Assembly (NCBI GenBank): GCA_934699585.1
Contig: CAKUWY010000003.1
Location: forward strand, 62,001 to 126,000
Origin: an uncultured Fibrobacter sp.
Lineage (GTDB): Bacteria > Fibrobacterota > Fibrobacteria > Fibrobacterales > Fibrobacteraceae
Length of the DNA stretch: 64,000 bases
Reading direction: 5' to 3'
Shown: piece after piece, positions 39,670-48,399 of the stretch
How positions within the stretch are numbered: position 1 is the first letter of the stretch
Layout: the number at the start of each line of letters is the position of its first letter
The notes under the pieces: generated by a model
Databases searched by the model: none
Told to the model about the DNA's origin: nothing
Seen by the model: the letters and a program-made list of their open reading frames with translations, nothing else
Position numbers and translations under genes: made by a program

Positions 39670-41120
39670 TGAATCCGGATTCCCTTGTGGCCACAGAGAA
39701 AATGCTTGACGTGGTCAAGATTCTCCTGGACGAACAGGAGCCGGATACCCTTTTCCCTAAAATTTTGAATATTGCCCGTGAGGTTCTGAACGCCGACGCT
39801 GCAGTCCTGGACATTGGTGGCGAAGTGCCCCTCCATTTTTCGGATCCGGAGAAGGTCTCCATTTCTATTTCTGCGGTTCGGCACGCCAAGAGCGAGAACC
39901 GTGCCATCGTCTGGAACCAGTTGGACGACGATTCGGCTGACCTTTCCAAGTCCATTGTGCAGAATCAGCTGACAAGCATCATGGTTTCGCCATTCCGGAC
40001 GCCCGATTCCGAATCGGGATACCTGTATTTGCAGCGGGCCGCACGTACGGAACCATTTACGGAGGCGGACAGCAAGCTGTTTGATTCCTTTGTGACGGTC
40101 TGCGAAAAGATTACCTTTGCCGCCTTTGACCGCCTGCGGGACAAGGAATCCCTGGACGTGCTCAAGAACGTGGTCCGCAAAGACGGCATCGTCTATTCGT
40201 CGAAGGTCATGGAAGACCTTGTAGCCCTGGCGGATCGTTTGGCGCCCCTGCCCCTGCCGGTCATTATCCGCGGGGAAACGGGCACTGGCAAAGAGGTCTT
40301 TGCCCGCTACCTGCACAACCATAGTCCCAGATGCGACAAGCCTTTTATTGCGGTGAACTGCGGGGCTATTCCGGAATACCTCATTGAATCGCTGCTATTC
40401 GGGCATGCCAAGGGCTCGTTTACGGGAGCTGTCGATAATCGGAAGGGGTATTTCGAAGAAGCCGACGGTGGCACCATCTTTTTGGACGAAATCGGAGAAC
40501 TGCCCCTGAACATGCAGGTTAAACTTTTGCGGGTGCTGCAAGAAAAGCACATTACCCGCGTAGGGGACAACCGGGAAATTCCCGTGAACGTGCGGGTGAT
40601 TTCTGCTACCCATGTGGACCTGGAAGAAGCTGTTAAAGAGAAAAAGTTCCGCGAGGATTTGTATTTCCGTATTCAGGTCATGCCTATCCAGGTGCCGCCT
40701 CTCCGGGAGCGTGGGCAAGACGTGGTGCTTTTGGCCGAGGAATTCTTGAAGCGCTACGGCGCGGAGTATGGGCGAGGCAAGTTCAAGCTCAGCCGCAATG
40801 CCGAAAAGGCCCTGCTTAGCTACCACTGGCCGGGAAACGTCCGTGAGCTGGAAAACAAGATTCAGAAGTCGCTTGTCCAGGCGGTTCACGGTGTGATACA
40901 GCCGGCGGACTTGGGTCTTGAAACTATCCAGAAAGACGCGAAGGAATCGCCCAGGACGCTGAAAGAGGCGAGAGAGGCCGTTGAGCGTGAAGTCATCGGT
41001 AACGCCCTGCGGGACTCCAACGCGAACCTGACCTTGGCGGCAACCATTTTAGGTATAGACCGCAAGGTTTTGCGGGAAATCATGGAACGGCTGGGAATGA
41101 AAAAAGAGGACTTTAAATGA
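39666..41120 (+). CDS. Sigma-54-dependent transcriptional activator with GAF domain
   Basis: Residues 1-155 look like a GAF sensor domain, then a linker, then the AAA+ domain with Walker A GETGTGKE (203-210), GSFTGA (250-255; the usual GAFTGA loop with Ser for Ala), Walker B GTIFLDEIGEL and arginine finger FREDLYFRI. The C-terminal Fis-type helix-turn-helix (about 445-482) binds enhancers. No receiver domain is present, so control is not by a classic response-regulator phosphorylation. The co-transcribed kinase is the natural candidate regulator (inference). Target genes are unknown. Confidence 0.92.
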   Translation: MMNPDSLVATEKMLDVVKILLDEQEPDTLFPKILNIAREVLNADAAVLDIGGEVPLHFSDPEKVSISISAVRHAKSENRAIVWNQLDDDSADLSKSIVQNQLTSIMVSPFRTPDSESGYLYLQRAARTEPFTEADSKLFDSFVTVCEKITFAAFDRLRDKESLDVLKNVVRKDGIVYSSKVMEDLVALADRLAPLPLPVIIRGETGTGKEVFARYLHNHSPRCDKPFIAVNCGAIPEYLIESLLFGHAKGSFTGAVDNRKGYFEEADGGTIFLDEIGELPLNMQVKLLRVLQEKHITRVGDNREIPVNVRVISATHVDLEEAVKEKKFREDLYFRIQVMPIQVPPLRERGQDVVLLAEEFLKRYGAEYGRGKFKLSRNAEKALLSYHWPGNVRELENKIQKSLVQAVHGVIQPADLGLETIQKDAKESPRTLKEAREAVEREVIGNALRDSNANLTLAATILGIDRKVLREIMERLGMKKEDFK

Positions 41121-41345
41121 GACTTTAGGATTGAACAGGGAAAATACCAAATGTGAGATTAGTAGTGAGTTGTCAGTTATGAGTTGTAAACAATGTGTAG
41201 TGTGAAATTAGTCCATTTTCGTCATGTTCGCGAAAGCGAACATCTGCTTGCATCCCTCAAGCAGATCCTCGTGATTCTATCGCTGCGCTCCAGAATGACA
41301 GCGAGGATGACGCCTCTTGAGACCAACTATCCTAACCCCTAATTA
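41121..41345. repeat. Intergenic repeat block (heptamer-type plus 130-bp dispersed repeat, copy 1)
   Basis: Heptamer-like units (TTATGAG, TTGTAAA, AATGTGTAGTGTGA) lead into a conserved stretch at about 41210-41340: ATTTTCGTCATG, hairpin TTCGC-gaaa-GCGAA, CATCTGCTTG, CTCGTGATTCTATCG, CGCTCCAGAATGACAGCG and GACGCCTCTTGAG, ending in CCTAACC units. A second copy is at 47080-47230. Confidence 0.8.
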
Positions 41346-41417
41346 CAAACCACTATCTATATTTAACGCGAGACACACAACATGGAACTTTGGCACGGAA
41401 TTTGCAAATCTTTGGGT

Positions 41418-41858
41418 ATGAACAAGACTAAATTCATATCCGCAATTCTCTTCGCGACGGCAATCTCTTTTGCTGCCGGCGAATCCTCTGCACCTGAATC
41501 TTACGTTCCGACTCCAGCCGAAAAGCAGGAATTTTCCAAGGAAACTCCGGGTTTAAGCCAGCAGGAGCGTGCAGACTGGCAACGCATGCGCGAAGAACGC
41601 AAGCAGGCCAGGGAGCAAATTCTTTCCAAGCTTCGCGAAGCTCCGCCTTCAGAACGCAATCAGATGCGTCAAAACGGTTTGAAAAATCGTGACGAAAGAC
41701 CCCGTTTCGAAGGGGAATTCCCGAAAAACCAGCCCCGCGAAAAGGAAATGTTTGACCCGAATCGCGGAAAAGGCCGCCCAGACTTTAAAGACCGTGAACC
41801 TATGCGGGATAAGCCCGACGCTCCTCCTTCGAAGGGCGGAAAGCCAATGGGCAAATAG
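41418..41858 (+). CDS. Small exported Arg/Glu/Pro-rich protein
   Basis: From the ATG at 41418 a signal peptide is clear (MNKTKFISAILFATAISFAAG, cut near residue 20). The mature 125 residues are highly charged (ERADWQRMREERKQAREQ) and then Pro/Gly/Lys-rich without cysteines, so the protein is likely helical, then disordered. An in-frame ATG at 41382 would hide the signal inside the protein, so I reject it. The composition resembles Spy/CpxP-like periplasmic chaperones only loosely. It converges with murA. Function unknown. Confidence 0.6.
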   Translation: MNKTKFISAILFATAISFAAGESSAPESYVPTPAEKQEFSKETPGLSQQERADWQRMREERKQAREQILSKLREAPPSERNQMRQNGLKNRDERPRFEGEFPKNQPREKEMFDPNRGKGRPDFKDREPMRDKPDAPPSKGGKPMGK

Positions 41859-41867
41859 CCCTAGAAT

Positions 41868-43145
41868 CTATTCCATTTCTTCGTCGTCGCTGTGGCGGAT
41901 AACGGTAGCGCCCAGCTTTGCCATCTTGGCTTCGAAATCTTCGTAACCGCGGTCCAGATGGTACACGCGGCTTACTGTGCTTTCTCCGTCGGCGATAAGG
42001 GCCGCAAGCACTAGGGCTGCCGTAGCCCGCAAGTCAGAACCCATGATTTCGGTGCCTTCTAGAGGCGTGCCGCCCTTGATGGTAGCGGTGTTCCCATTGA
42101 TCTGGATATTTGCGCCCAGGCGTTCCAGTTCGGCTACGTGCTTGAATCGGTCGTTGTAGACGGTGTCCTGAATCAGGCTGTTGCCGGGCACGGAAACCAG
42201 GGTGGCCATGAGGGGGGCCTGCATGTCGGTGGGGAATCCCGGGAAGGGAAGCGTCGATATGCTGATAGGCTTCAGTTCCAGTCCACGGGCATCTACCTGG
42301 GCCCAGTCGGGGCCTACATCCACCTTGCAGCCCATTTCGCGGAAGGCGTCCAGAGTAGAAGCGATGTGTTCGGGAATGACCCGGTTCACCTTGACGCAGC
42401 CACGGGTGATGGCCGCTCCGCACAGGAACGTGCCTGCCTCGATACGGTCGGGAATGGTAAAGCACTTGCCGGGACGCAGGCTTTCTACGCCTTGCACGGT
42501 GAGGGTTCGTGTGCCGCGGCCCTGGATTTTTGCACCCATAGAAACCAGAAAATCCACCAGGTTGTCAATTTCCGGTTCCAGCGCCGCATTCTGGAGCACG
42601 CTGGTGCCCTTGGCGAGGGTGGCAGCCATCAGCACGTTCACCGTAGCGCCAACGCTGGAAATGGGGAAGTTGAAGTTACCGCCGGGGAGCCGCCCTTCGC
42701 AGGTGGCTTCCACATAGCCGCGGGTAAGGGTAATCTTTGCGCCCAGTGCCTCGAGGCCTTTCAGGTGCAAGTCCACAGGACGGGGCCCCCAGGCACATCC
42801 TCCGGGCAGCGAGACGCGACAGCGTCCAAACCTGGCCACCAGAGGCCCCAGCACGTAGAAGCTTGCGCGCATGGTCTTTACCAGTTCGTAGGGAGCTTCC
42901 AGGTGATCTGCCTGGCGGGTGTCAATTTTTAACACATGGGCTTCACCGCTTATATGGCAGCCGATGACCCTGAGCACATCGCTCATGGTCTTCATGTCTT
43001 TCAGGTGGGGGACGTTGGTAATTTCAGAAACCCCATCGGCGAGGAGTGCTGCCGCCATCACCGCCAGCACGGCGTTTTTCGCTCCAGAAATTTCTACTTC
43101 GCCTTCCAGCGGTTTCTTTACTTGATGGACTTCAAAACGGTACAT
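41868..43145 (-). CDS. murA: UDP-N-acetylglucosamine 1-carboxyvinyltransferase
   Basis: MurA transfers enolpyruvate from PEP to UDP-GlcNAc, the first committed peptidoglycan step. The active-site cysteine lies in PGGCAWGPRPVDLH (C117), so the fosfomycin-sensitive form is present (known for the Cys variant). SGAKNAVLAVMAAALLADG near the start and FPTDMQAPLMA later are family hallmarks. Length 425 residues is normal. The next gene upstream on the same strand ends 9 bp before its start. Confidence 0.96.
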   Translation of the reverse strand: MYRFEVHQVKKPLEGEVEISGAKNAVLAVMAAALLADGVSEITNVPHLKDMKTMSDVLRVIGCHISGEAHVLKIDTRQADHLEAPYELVKTMRASFYVLGPLVARFGRCRVSLPGGCAWGPRPVDLHLKGLEALGAKITLTRGYVEATCEGRLPGGNFNFPISSVGATVNVLMAATLAKGTSVLQNAALEPEIDNLVDFLVSMGAKIQGRGTRTLTVQGVESLRPGKCFTIPDRIEAGTFLCGAAITRGCVKVNRVIPEHIASTLDAFREMGCKVDVGPDWAQVDARGLELKPISISTLPFPGFPTDMQAPLMATLVSVPGNSLIQDTVYNDRFKHVAELERLGANIQINGNTATIKGGTPLEGTEIMGSDLRATAALVLAALIADGESTVSRVYHLDRGYEDFEAKMAKLGATVIRHSDDEEME

Positions 43146-43154
43146 ACAAATCTC

Positions 43155-43886
43155 CTAGTCCTTGTAAACAACGCGGGTTCGCGCAATCCAGTCGTGGAGC
43201 GCCCTGCGCTTGGGATCGATACATACGATCAGGTATCCGAGGCCGTACAAGGTAAGTGTAAACTGTGTAAAAATGCTCGCCATGTAGCGCACACAAGAAA
43301 GCCCCCAGCTGAGCTTTTCGCCTTGGGCCGATTCAATACGGATTTTAAGGAGCATCTTGCCCGGCGTGGCAGAAAATTTTCCGGTAAAAAAGATAAAGTA
43401 GATAGCCTGGAGGATAGAGCAAATCAGCATGAATTCCCACATTCCGGGGGCGTTGAAAAGGTTGTTCATGGCCTCTGCGGAGGTGGGGTCGTCCAGGAAA
43501 GCTGCCGCAAGGCCCTGGATTTTGTCCAGGTCTATGGAATGCGTTTGGCTCATGATGAACAGCACGATTCCGCCGAACAGCCCAACGATAAAGTTATCGA
43601 TGATATAGGCAACCAGCCGCACGAAAAATCCGGCGTAATGCTTTCCGGTCTGGGTCTGCTTCAAGAGCTGTTCGATGGCGTCTTGCAGGGCTTCTTCGCG
43701 GGAGGCGTGAGTTTTTGCCTCCAGGGTGTCTTTCCAGGGCTTCCAGTTTTCTTCGCCGGAATGCCAGACCAGGGTGTCGTCCGTAATCTTTTTTGCTTCT
43801 ACAAAACCGAGAATCTCGTCCAGGGTATAGGGGCCTTGCCGCCTTTCACCCTCGGTGATGGATTCATCTATAAAAAACCATGACAT
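43155..43886 (-). CDS. RDD-family membrane protein with N-terminal GYF_2 domain
   Basis: Residues 1-55 (WFFIDESITEGERRQGPYTLDEI and later WHSGEENWKPW) match the GYF_2 type, thought to bind proline-rich peptides. From about residue 100 an RDD domain with three or four membrane segments follows (RLVAYIIDNFIVGLFGGIVLF, ending with LGYLIVCIDPKRRALHDWIARTRVVY). RDD proteins are small membrane proteins, a few linked to ion exchange; the role here is unknown. It is divergent from rapA and stands 9 bp upstream of murA, probably in one transcript. Confidence 0.85.
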   Translation of the reverse strand: MSWFFIDESITEGERRQGPYTLDEILGFVEAKKITDDTLVWHSGEENWKPWKDTLEAKTHASREEALQDAIEQLLKQTQTGKHYAGFFVRLVAYIIDNFIVGLFGGIVLFIMSQTHSIDLDKIQGLAAAFLDDPTSAEAMNNLFNAPGMWEFMLICSILQAIYFIFFTGKFSATPGKMLLKIRIESAQGEKLSWGLSCVRYMASIFTQFTLTLYGLGYLIVCIDPKRRALHDWIARTRVVYKD

Positions 43887-43962
43887 ATCCTTTACAAATC
43901 TAGAAAAAAAATCGATGTTATTTAGGGCCGATTTCTGTTCTTTTCGACCTAAAACAACAACA

Positions 43963-46900
43963 ATGAACGCTAAAAAAATTCTAGATTTGGGTGCTATGAA
44001 TATATTTGTGCCTGGCCAGCGTTATGTGAGCCGATCGGAGCCGGACTTGGGTCTCGGTATTGTTTCGGAATTGCAGGGCCGCAACGTCGTCTTCCGCTTT
44101 CCCCTTTTAAACCAGACTCGAATTTACCGCACGGATAGCGCTCCCGTAGAGCGCTTCGTTTTGAATCCGGGAGAGACCGCCAAAAGCGAGAAGGGAGCAT
44201 CCTTCGTTATCGAATCTCTCCGGGAATCCTCTGGTGTAGTTGTCTATGTTGGTCGTGGCGGCAAAGAAATCAAGGAATCGGACCTGGTAGCAAAACAGGG
44301 GGCCCGCGTTGTTGACCTTTTCAAGGCCCTTTCCAATGTGGGTGCCGACGGTATCTACGGTGGTAATTCCCAGGGTGACGTTTCTTCCAAGGCTTTTGAC
44401 CGCCGTAGCCGAGCCCTGGCTTTAAGCTGCAAGTGGCAATCCTCTCCGGTGCGTGGCATGATTGGCCCTCGGGTCGATAAGATTCCTCACCAGTATTACC
44501 TGTGCTATAGGGCCTGCTCCAGCACGGCACACCCGAGGCTCATGCTTTCCGACGAGGTGGGCCTGGGCAAGACCATCGAGGCGGGCATGATTTGGCATGC
44601 CCTCAAAGCCCGTGGCCGTATCGAAAAGACCTTGATTCTCGTTCCAGATACCCTGAAACACCAGTGGATGGTAGAAATGAAGCGCCGCTTCAACCAGCTG
44701 TTCACCCTGGTAGATGACGGTTACATGCAGAGCATTTTCGTGAACGTAGAAAAAGACGAGGCCAAGCCCAATCCCTTTATGCGGGGCAACAACTTTATCG
44801 TTTCCGTGGAGCTTCTCATCAAGCAGGTGGCCCTGATTGAAGACCTGCTCAAGATTGACTGGGACATGACCATTGTAGACGAGGCTCACCACCTGGTCTG
44901 TGAAGACGGCTTTACTAGCCGGGAATACACGCTGGTAAACGCCATTTCCAAAAAGACAAAGGGCCTGCTGCTTCTGACGGGAACTCCTCTGCAGCTCAAT
45001 CCGGAGTCCCAGTTCAACCGTCTCAAGATGTTGGACCCTACCCGTTTTACGGACTACAAGGAATTTATCGCCGACCAGGAGGCCTACAACAAGCTGGTAA
45101 ACGACCTCAAGAAGATTCCCACAGACCCGAACCACCAGATGAGCTGGGATGACCTTTACGAGGCCGTGCCCAAGAATTCCAAGATCCGCCCCTGGCTGGA
45201 GCAGGAAAGTTCCAAGTCTTTGACGGCAGGGGAGTGGATTCGCCGGATTGTAGATGCCATGGGTACAGGTTCCGTGGTATTCAGGAACACCCGCAAGGGC
45301 GTGGGCGGTTTTCCGAAACGCATCTTGGACGCCATCCCGCTGGAACCCAATCCCGAATACCGTGACATGGTGGAAATTGCCGCCCAGAAATACCTCTACA
45401 TGGAAGAAGGGGCGACCGGCGACGATCTGACCACGGACATTCAGGAGAACGGTCTTCTCTGTACCCAGTATTCCGACGCCTGGGACAAGGACGAACGCAT
45501 TGTCTGGCTCAAGGGATTCCTGAAAAAGCACCAGAAAGACAAGATCCTCTTGATTTGCGAAAGCGAATCTGTTTTGATGGCACTTAAGACCGTGCTTACG
45601 GAATACCTGGGCGAAGGCGGTCTTGCCGTGTTTAGCGAAGGCATGAGCATTCTTGCTCGCGACAAGGCTGCAGCAAACTTCAGCAAGGAGAGTGGAGCGA
45701 ACATCCTTATCGCTTCTGAAATCGGTGCCGAAGGCCGGAACTTCCAGTTCTCACACCACCTGATACTTTTCGACCTGCCTCTGGATGCGGCCCTGGTAGA
45801 ACAGCGCATCGGCCGTCTGGACCGTATCGGCCAGACCAAGGACATCTACGTGCACGTGCCCTATGTGAAGGGTTCTGGCCAGGAGGTGATGTTCCGCTGG
45901 TACGACGAAGGCCTGAACGCCTTTGGCGCGCCCCTGATGGGCGGTGGCGAGCTGTTCCTCAAATATACGGACAGCCTGATTGAAGCCTTGGCGGATCCTC
46001 TGAACAGCATGGAAAACTTTATGGCCAAGGTCATTCCCGCGGTTCAGAAAGATTCCGAACAGATGCGCAAGAAAATCGAGAAGGGTCGTGACCGCCTGCT
46101 GGAGTTCAACTCCCGCAATCCCGAAAAGGCGAAGGAGATTACCGACGCCATCGAGAAAATTGATGCCGAGCCGGAGATGAAAGACCTGCTGCTGGATTCC
46201 CTGAAGGCCCGTGGGCTGGACATTGAACCCAGCGCCATTGCCGGCTGTTCCGTGATTACCATGGGCCCACAGATCGAAGCGGGCACAGTTCCCGGTATGC
46301 CCACTCGCGCCATGATGGCCGCCCAGAGCGAAGACGAGGAACAGGGTTCCGATGCCATCTCGCTTACGGTGACCTTTGATCGCAAGGTTGCCATGATTCA
46401 CGACGAGGTGGACTTTGTAAGCCTGGAACACCCGTTGGCCCAGGGCGTTATCGACTACGAGACCGGCGTGAACCATGGTACGGTGGCCTGCTCCATTTGG
46501 CAGGACTCGGGCCTGCGCGGGCTCATGATGCAGTACAACTTTGTAGTGGAACTGCCCGTGCCCGAAGAGTGGGGCATGTCCGATATCGTGGGCCCCTGCT
46601 ATGCATCTGCCTTGATTGACCCTACAGGCAAGGACATGTCTTCTGTTCTCGAAAACCTGAAGACGGCAAGCCTCAGGGATGTGGCTGTGCCTCGCGGGAA
46701 CAAGGCCGTCGATGCGACCCTCAGGTTCTTTGCCAAGGAAGGTCTTGGCTTTGCCCGCCAGTCCATCAACGCCATGGCCAAGGAATATGCCGAAAAGGCC
46801 GCCGACCTGGTGGAAAAACGCACCGAGCAGGAATACCAGCGCATGAACCACCTGATGCTGATGCGCGGCCACGGCGGAAGCTCTTCTGCCTTGCAGCAGA

Positions 46901-46986
46901 TGAAGAAGAACGTGACGGAACGCCGCAAGATCGTTTCCACCCCGCAACTCCGCCTGGACGCCATCCGTCTTTTGGTCTGCCGGTGA
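43963..46986 (+). CDS. rapA: RNA polymerase-associated SNF2-type ATPase RapA
   Basis: RapA (HepA) rides on RNA polymerase and helps recycle stalled enzyme. The N-terminal Tudor-like part begins IFVPGQRYVSRSEPDLGLG, parallel to E. coli RapA. Walker A is LSDEVGLGKTIEAGMIWHAL (about residue 200), motif II is VDEAHH (about 306-310), and the second helicase lobe carries IGAEGRNFQFSHHLILFDLP and QRIGRLDRIGQ. Length is about 1007 residues. Start is uncertain: ATG at 43963 (MNAKKILDLGAM) or ATG at 43996 (MNIFVPGQRY, closer to the E. coli start); neither has a strong Shine-Dalgarno. Confidence 0.93.
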   Translation: MNAKKILDLGAMNIFVPGQRYVSRSEPDLGLGIVSELQGRNVVFRFPLLNQTRIYRTDSAPVERFVLNPGETAKSEKGASFVIESLRESSGVVVYVGRGGKEIKESDLVAKQGARVVDLFKALSNVGADGIYGGNSQGDVSSKAFDRRSRALALSCKWQSSPVRGMIGPRVDKIPHQYYLCYRACSSTAHPRLMLSDEVGLGKTIEAGMIWHALKARGRIEKTLILVPDTLKHQWMVEMKRRFNQLFTLVDDGYMQSIFVNVEKDEAKPNPFMRGNNFIVSVELLIKQVALIEDLLKIDWDMTIVDEAHHLVCEDGFTSREYTLVNAISKKTKGLLLLTGTPLQLNPESQFNRLKMLDPTRFTDYKEFIADQEAYNKLVNDLKKIPTDPNHQMSWDDLYEAVPKNSKIRPWLEQESSKSLTAGEWIRRIVDAMGTGSVVFRNTRKGVGGFPKRILDAIPLEPNPEYRDMVEIAAQKYLYMEEGATGDDLTTDIQENGLLCTQYSDAWDKDERIVWLKGFLKKHQKDKILLICESESVLMALKTVLTEYLGEGGLAVFSEGMSILARDKAAANFSKESGANILIASEIGAEGRNFQFSHHLILFDLPLDAALVEQRIGRLDRIGQTKDIYVHVPYVKGSGQEVMFRWYDEGLNAFGAPLMGGGELFLKYTDSLIEALADPLNSMENFMAKVIPAVQKDSEQMRKKIEKGRDRLLEFNSRNPEKAKEITDAIEKIDAEPEMKDLLLDSLKARGLDIEPSAIAGCSVITMGPQIEAGTVPGMPTRAMMAAQSEDEEQGSDAISLTVTFDRKVAMIHDEVDFVSLEHPLAQGVIDYETGVNHGTVACSIWQDSGLRGLMMQYNFVVELPVPEEWGMSDIVGPCYASALIDPTGKDMSSVLENLKTASLRDVAVPRGNKAVDATLRFFAKEGLGFARQSINAMAKEYAEKAADLVEKRTEQEYQRMNHLMLMRGHGGSSSALQQMKKNVTERRKIVSTPQLRLDAIRLLVCR

Positions 46987-46990
46987 GAAA

Positions 46991-47259
46991 TTTATGAAGT
47001 ATGTGTAATGACTAGTGTGGAATGTGTAGTGTGAAATGTGTAGTGTGAAATGTGTAGTGTGAAATGTGTAATGTAAAACTGGTCTATTTTCGTCATGTAT
47101 GCAATTCTTCTTCGTCATGTTCGCGAAGGCGAACATCTGCTTGCTGTTATCAAGCGGATCCTCGTGATTCTATCGTTGCGCTCCAGAATGACAGCGAGGA
47201 TGACGCCTCTTGAGTCCAACTATCCTAACTCCTAGCCCCTAAATCCTAGCCCCTATCCT
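46991..47259. repeat. Intergenic repeat block (14-bp units, dispersed repeat copy 2, heptamers)
   Basis: After rapA, 14-bp units AATGTGTAGTGTGA repeat about four times (47012-47075). The dispersed repeat copy 2 follows (47080-47230), with the hairpin TTCGC-gaag-GCGAA and the CTCCAGAATGACAGCG core. CCTAACT, CCTAGCC, CCTAAAT, CCTAGCC, CCTATCC units then run directly into the ATG of proB. Confidence 0.85.
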
Positions 47260-48399
47260 ATGAGTGAACTTCGTAAGAACATCCTTAATGAATCCCACCG
47301 TATTGTTGTAAAGATCGGTTCCCGAATTCTGGTGGACAGCGCCAAGGGCGGTGTCCGCAGCCGTTACATCCAGAAGCTTGCCGATTCCGTTTCCCGCCTG
47401 ATAGAAGCGGGCAAGGAAGTGGTGATTGTCACCAGCGGTGCCGTGGGAACGGGCATGGCGGAACTGGGCTACAAGGAAAAGCCCACCAACATGGCCGAAA
47501 AGCAGGCCTGCGCCGCCGTGGGCCAGATTGATTTGATGTACGCCTACCGGGAGATGTTTCGCTGGGTGGATCTTTCCGTGGGCCAGATTCTTCTTTCGGC
47601 AGACGACTTCCGGGACCGCACGCGCTATAAGAACTTGCAGAACACCATCAAGGCTATGCTGGCCCGTAAGATTGTTCCCATCATCAATGAGAATGACTCT
47701 CTGGCCGTGGCCGAAATCAAGGTGGGGGACAACGACAAGCTTTCTAGTGATGTTGCCCTGTTCTTGGATGCCGATCTACTTTTGATTTTTACCGACGAAG
47801 ACGGCCTCTTCGATGACAACCCGAAGAAGAATCCCGATGCCCGACTGTTGCGTTTCGTTCCTGAAATCACGCCCGCTATTCTTGCCTTGGCTGGGAAGCC
47901 CGGCGAGGCCGGCTCGGCGGTAAGCACGGGTGGTATGCGTAGCAAGTTGGACTCCATCCGCAATGTGACTCGAAGTGGTGCCAATGCTTTCTTGGCCAAC
48001 GGGATGAAGGTGCTGCCTCATCAGGTGGTCCTTGAAAATGCGGTAGGAACTTTCTTTGCTGGCTCCAAAAACAAGCTGAACAGCCGTCAGCGCTGGCTCC
48101 GCTTTATCACCACGCCTCGTGGGAGTGTCGTGGTTGACGAGGGTGGCTCCAAGGCCCTCCGTGAAAAGCATTCCAGCCTGCTTCCTGTAGGAGTGCTTTC
48201 CGTAAAGAAACATTTTGACAAGGGCGACCTTATCGAGGTTCTGGATGAGTCTGGTACAGCTGTTGCCCGCGGCGTGGCAGGTTTTGACAGCGAGACCTTG
48301 AAACTGGTTCTCCGCAAAAAAACCCGCGAGGTCCATGAAATTCTCGGTAACGCCGTGCCCGACGAACTGATCCACAAGAACGACCTGGTGGTATTCTAA
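47260..48399 (+). CDS. proB: Glutamate 5-kinase
   Basis: ProB phosphorylates glutamate in the first step of proline synthesis. The amino-acid-kinase domain shows IVVKIGSRIL, VTSGAVGTGM, NENDSLAV, GDNDKLSS and STGGMRSK; a C-terminal PUA domain (about 280-370, VDEGGSKALREKHSSLLPVGV) matches the long form that is feedback-inhibited by proline in E. coli. The 379-residue length fits. No Shine-Dalgarno precedes the ATG; the 35 bases before it are a heptamer array. The stop overlaps the dgt start (TAATG). Confidence 0.95.
   Translation: MSELRKNILNESHRIVVKIGSRILVDSAKGGVRSRYIQKLADSVSRLIEAGKEVVIVTSGAVGTGMAELGYKEKPTNMAEKQACAAVGQIDLMYAYREMFRWVDLSVGQILLSADDFRDRTRYKNLQNTIKAMLARKIVPIINENDSLAVAEIKVGDNDKLSSDVALFLDADLLLIFTDEDGLFDDNPKKNPDARLLRFVPEITPAILALAGKPGEAGSAVSTGGMRSKLDSIRNVTRSGANAFLANGMKVLPHQVVLENAVGTFFAGSKNKLNSRQRWLRFITTPRGSVVVDEGGSKALREKHSSLLPVGVLSVKKHFDKGDLIEVLDESGTAVARGVAGFDSETLKLVLRKKTREVHEILGNAVPDELIHKNDLVVF

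Noticed and set aside
41382..41417. Upstream start for the small exported protein
   Set aside because: Starting at 41382 buries the signal peptide behind 12 extra residues; the ATG at 41418 gives a standard signal.
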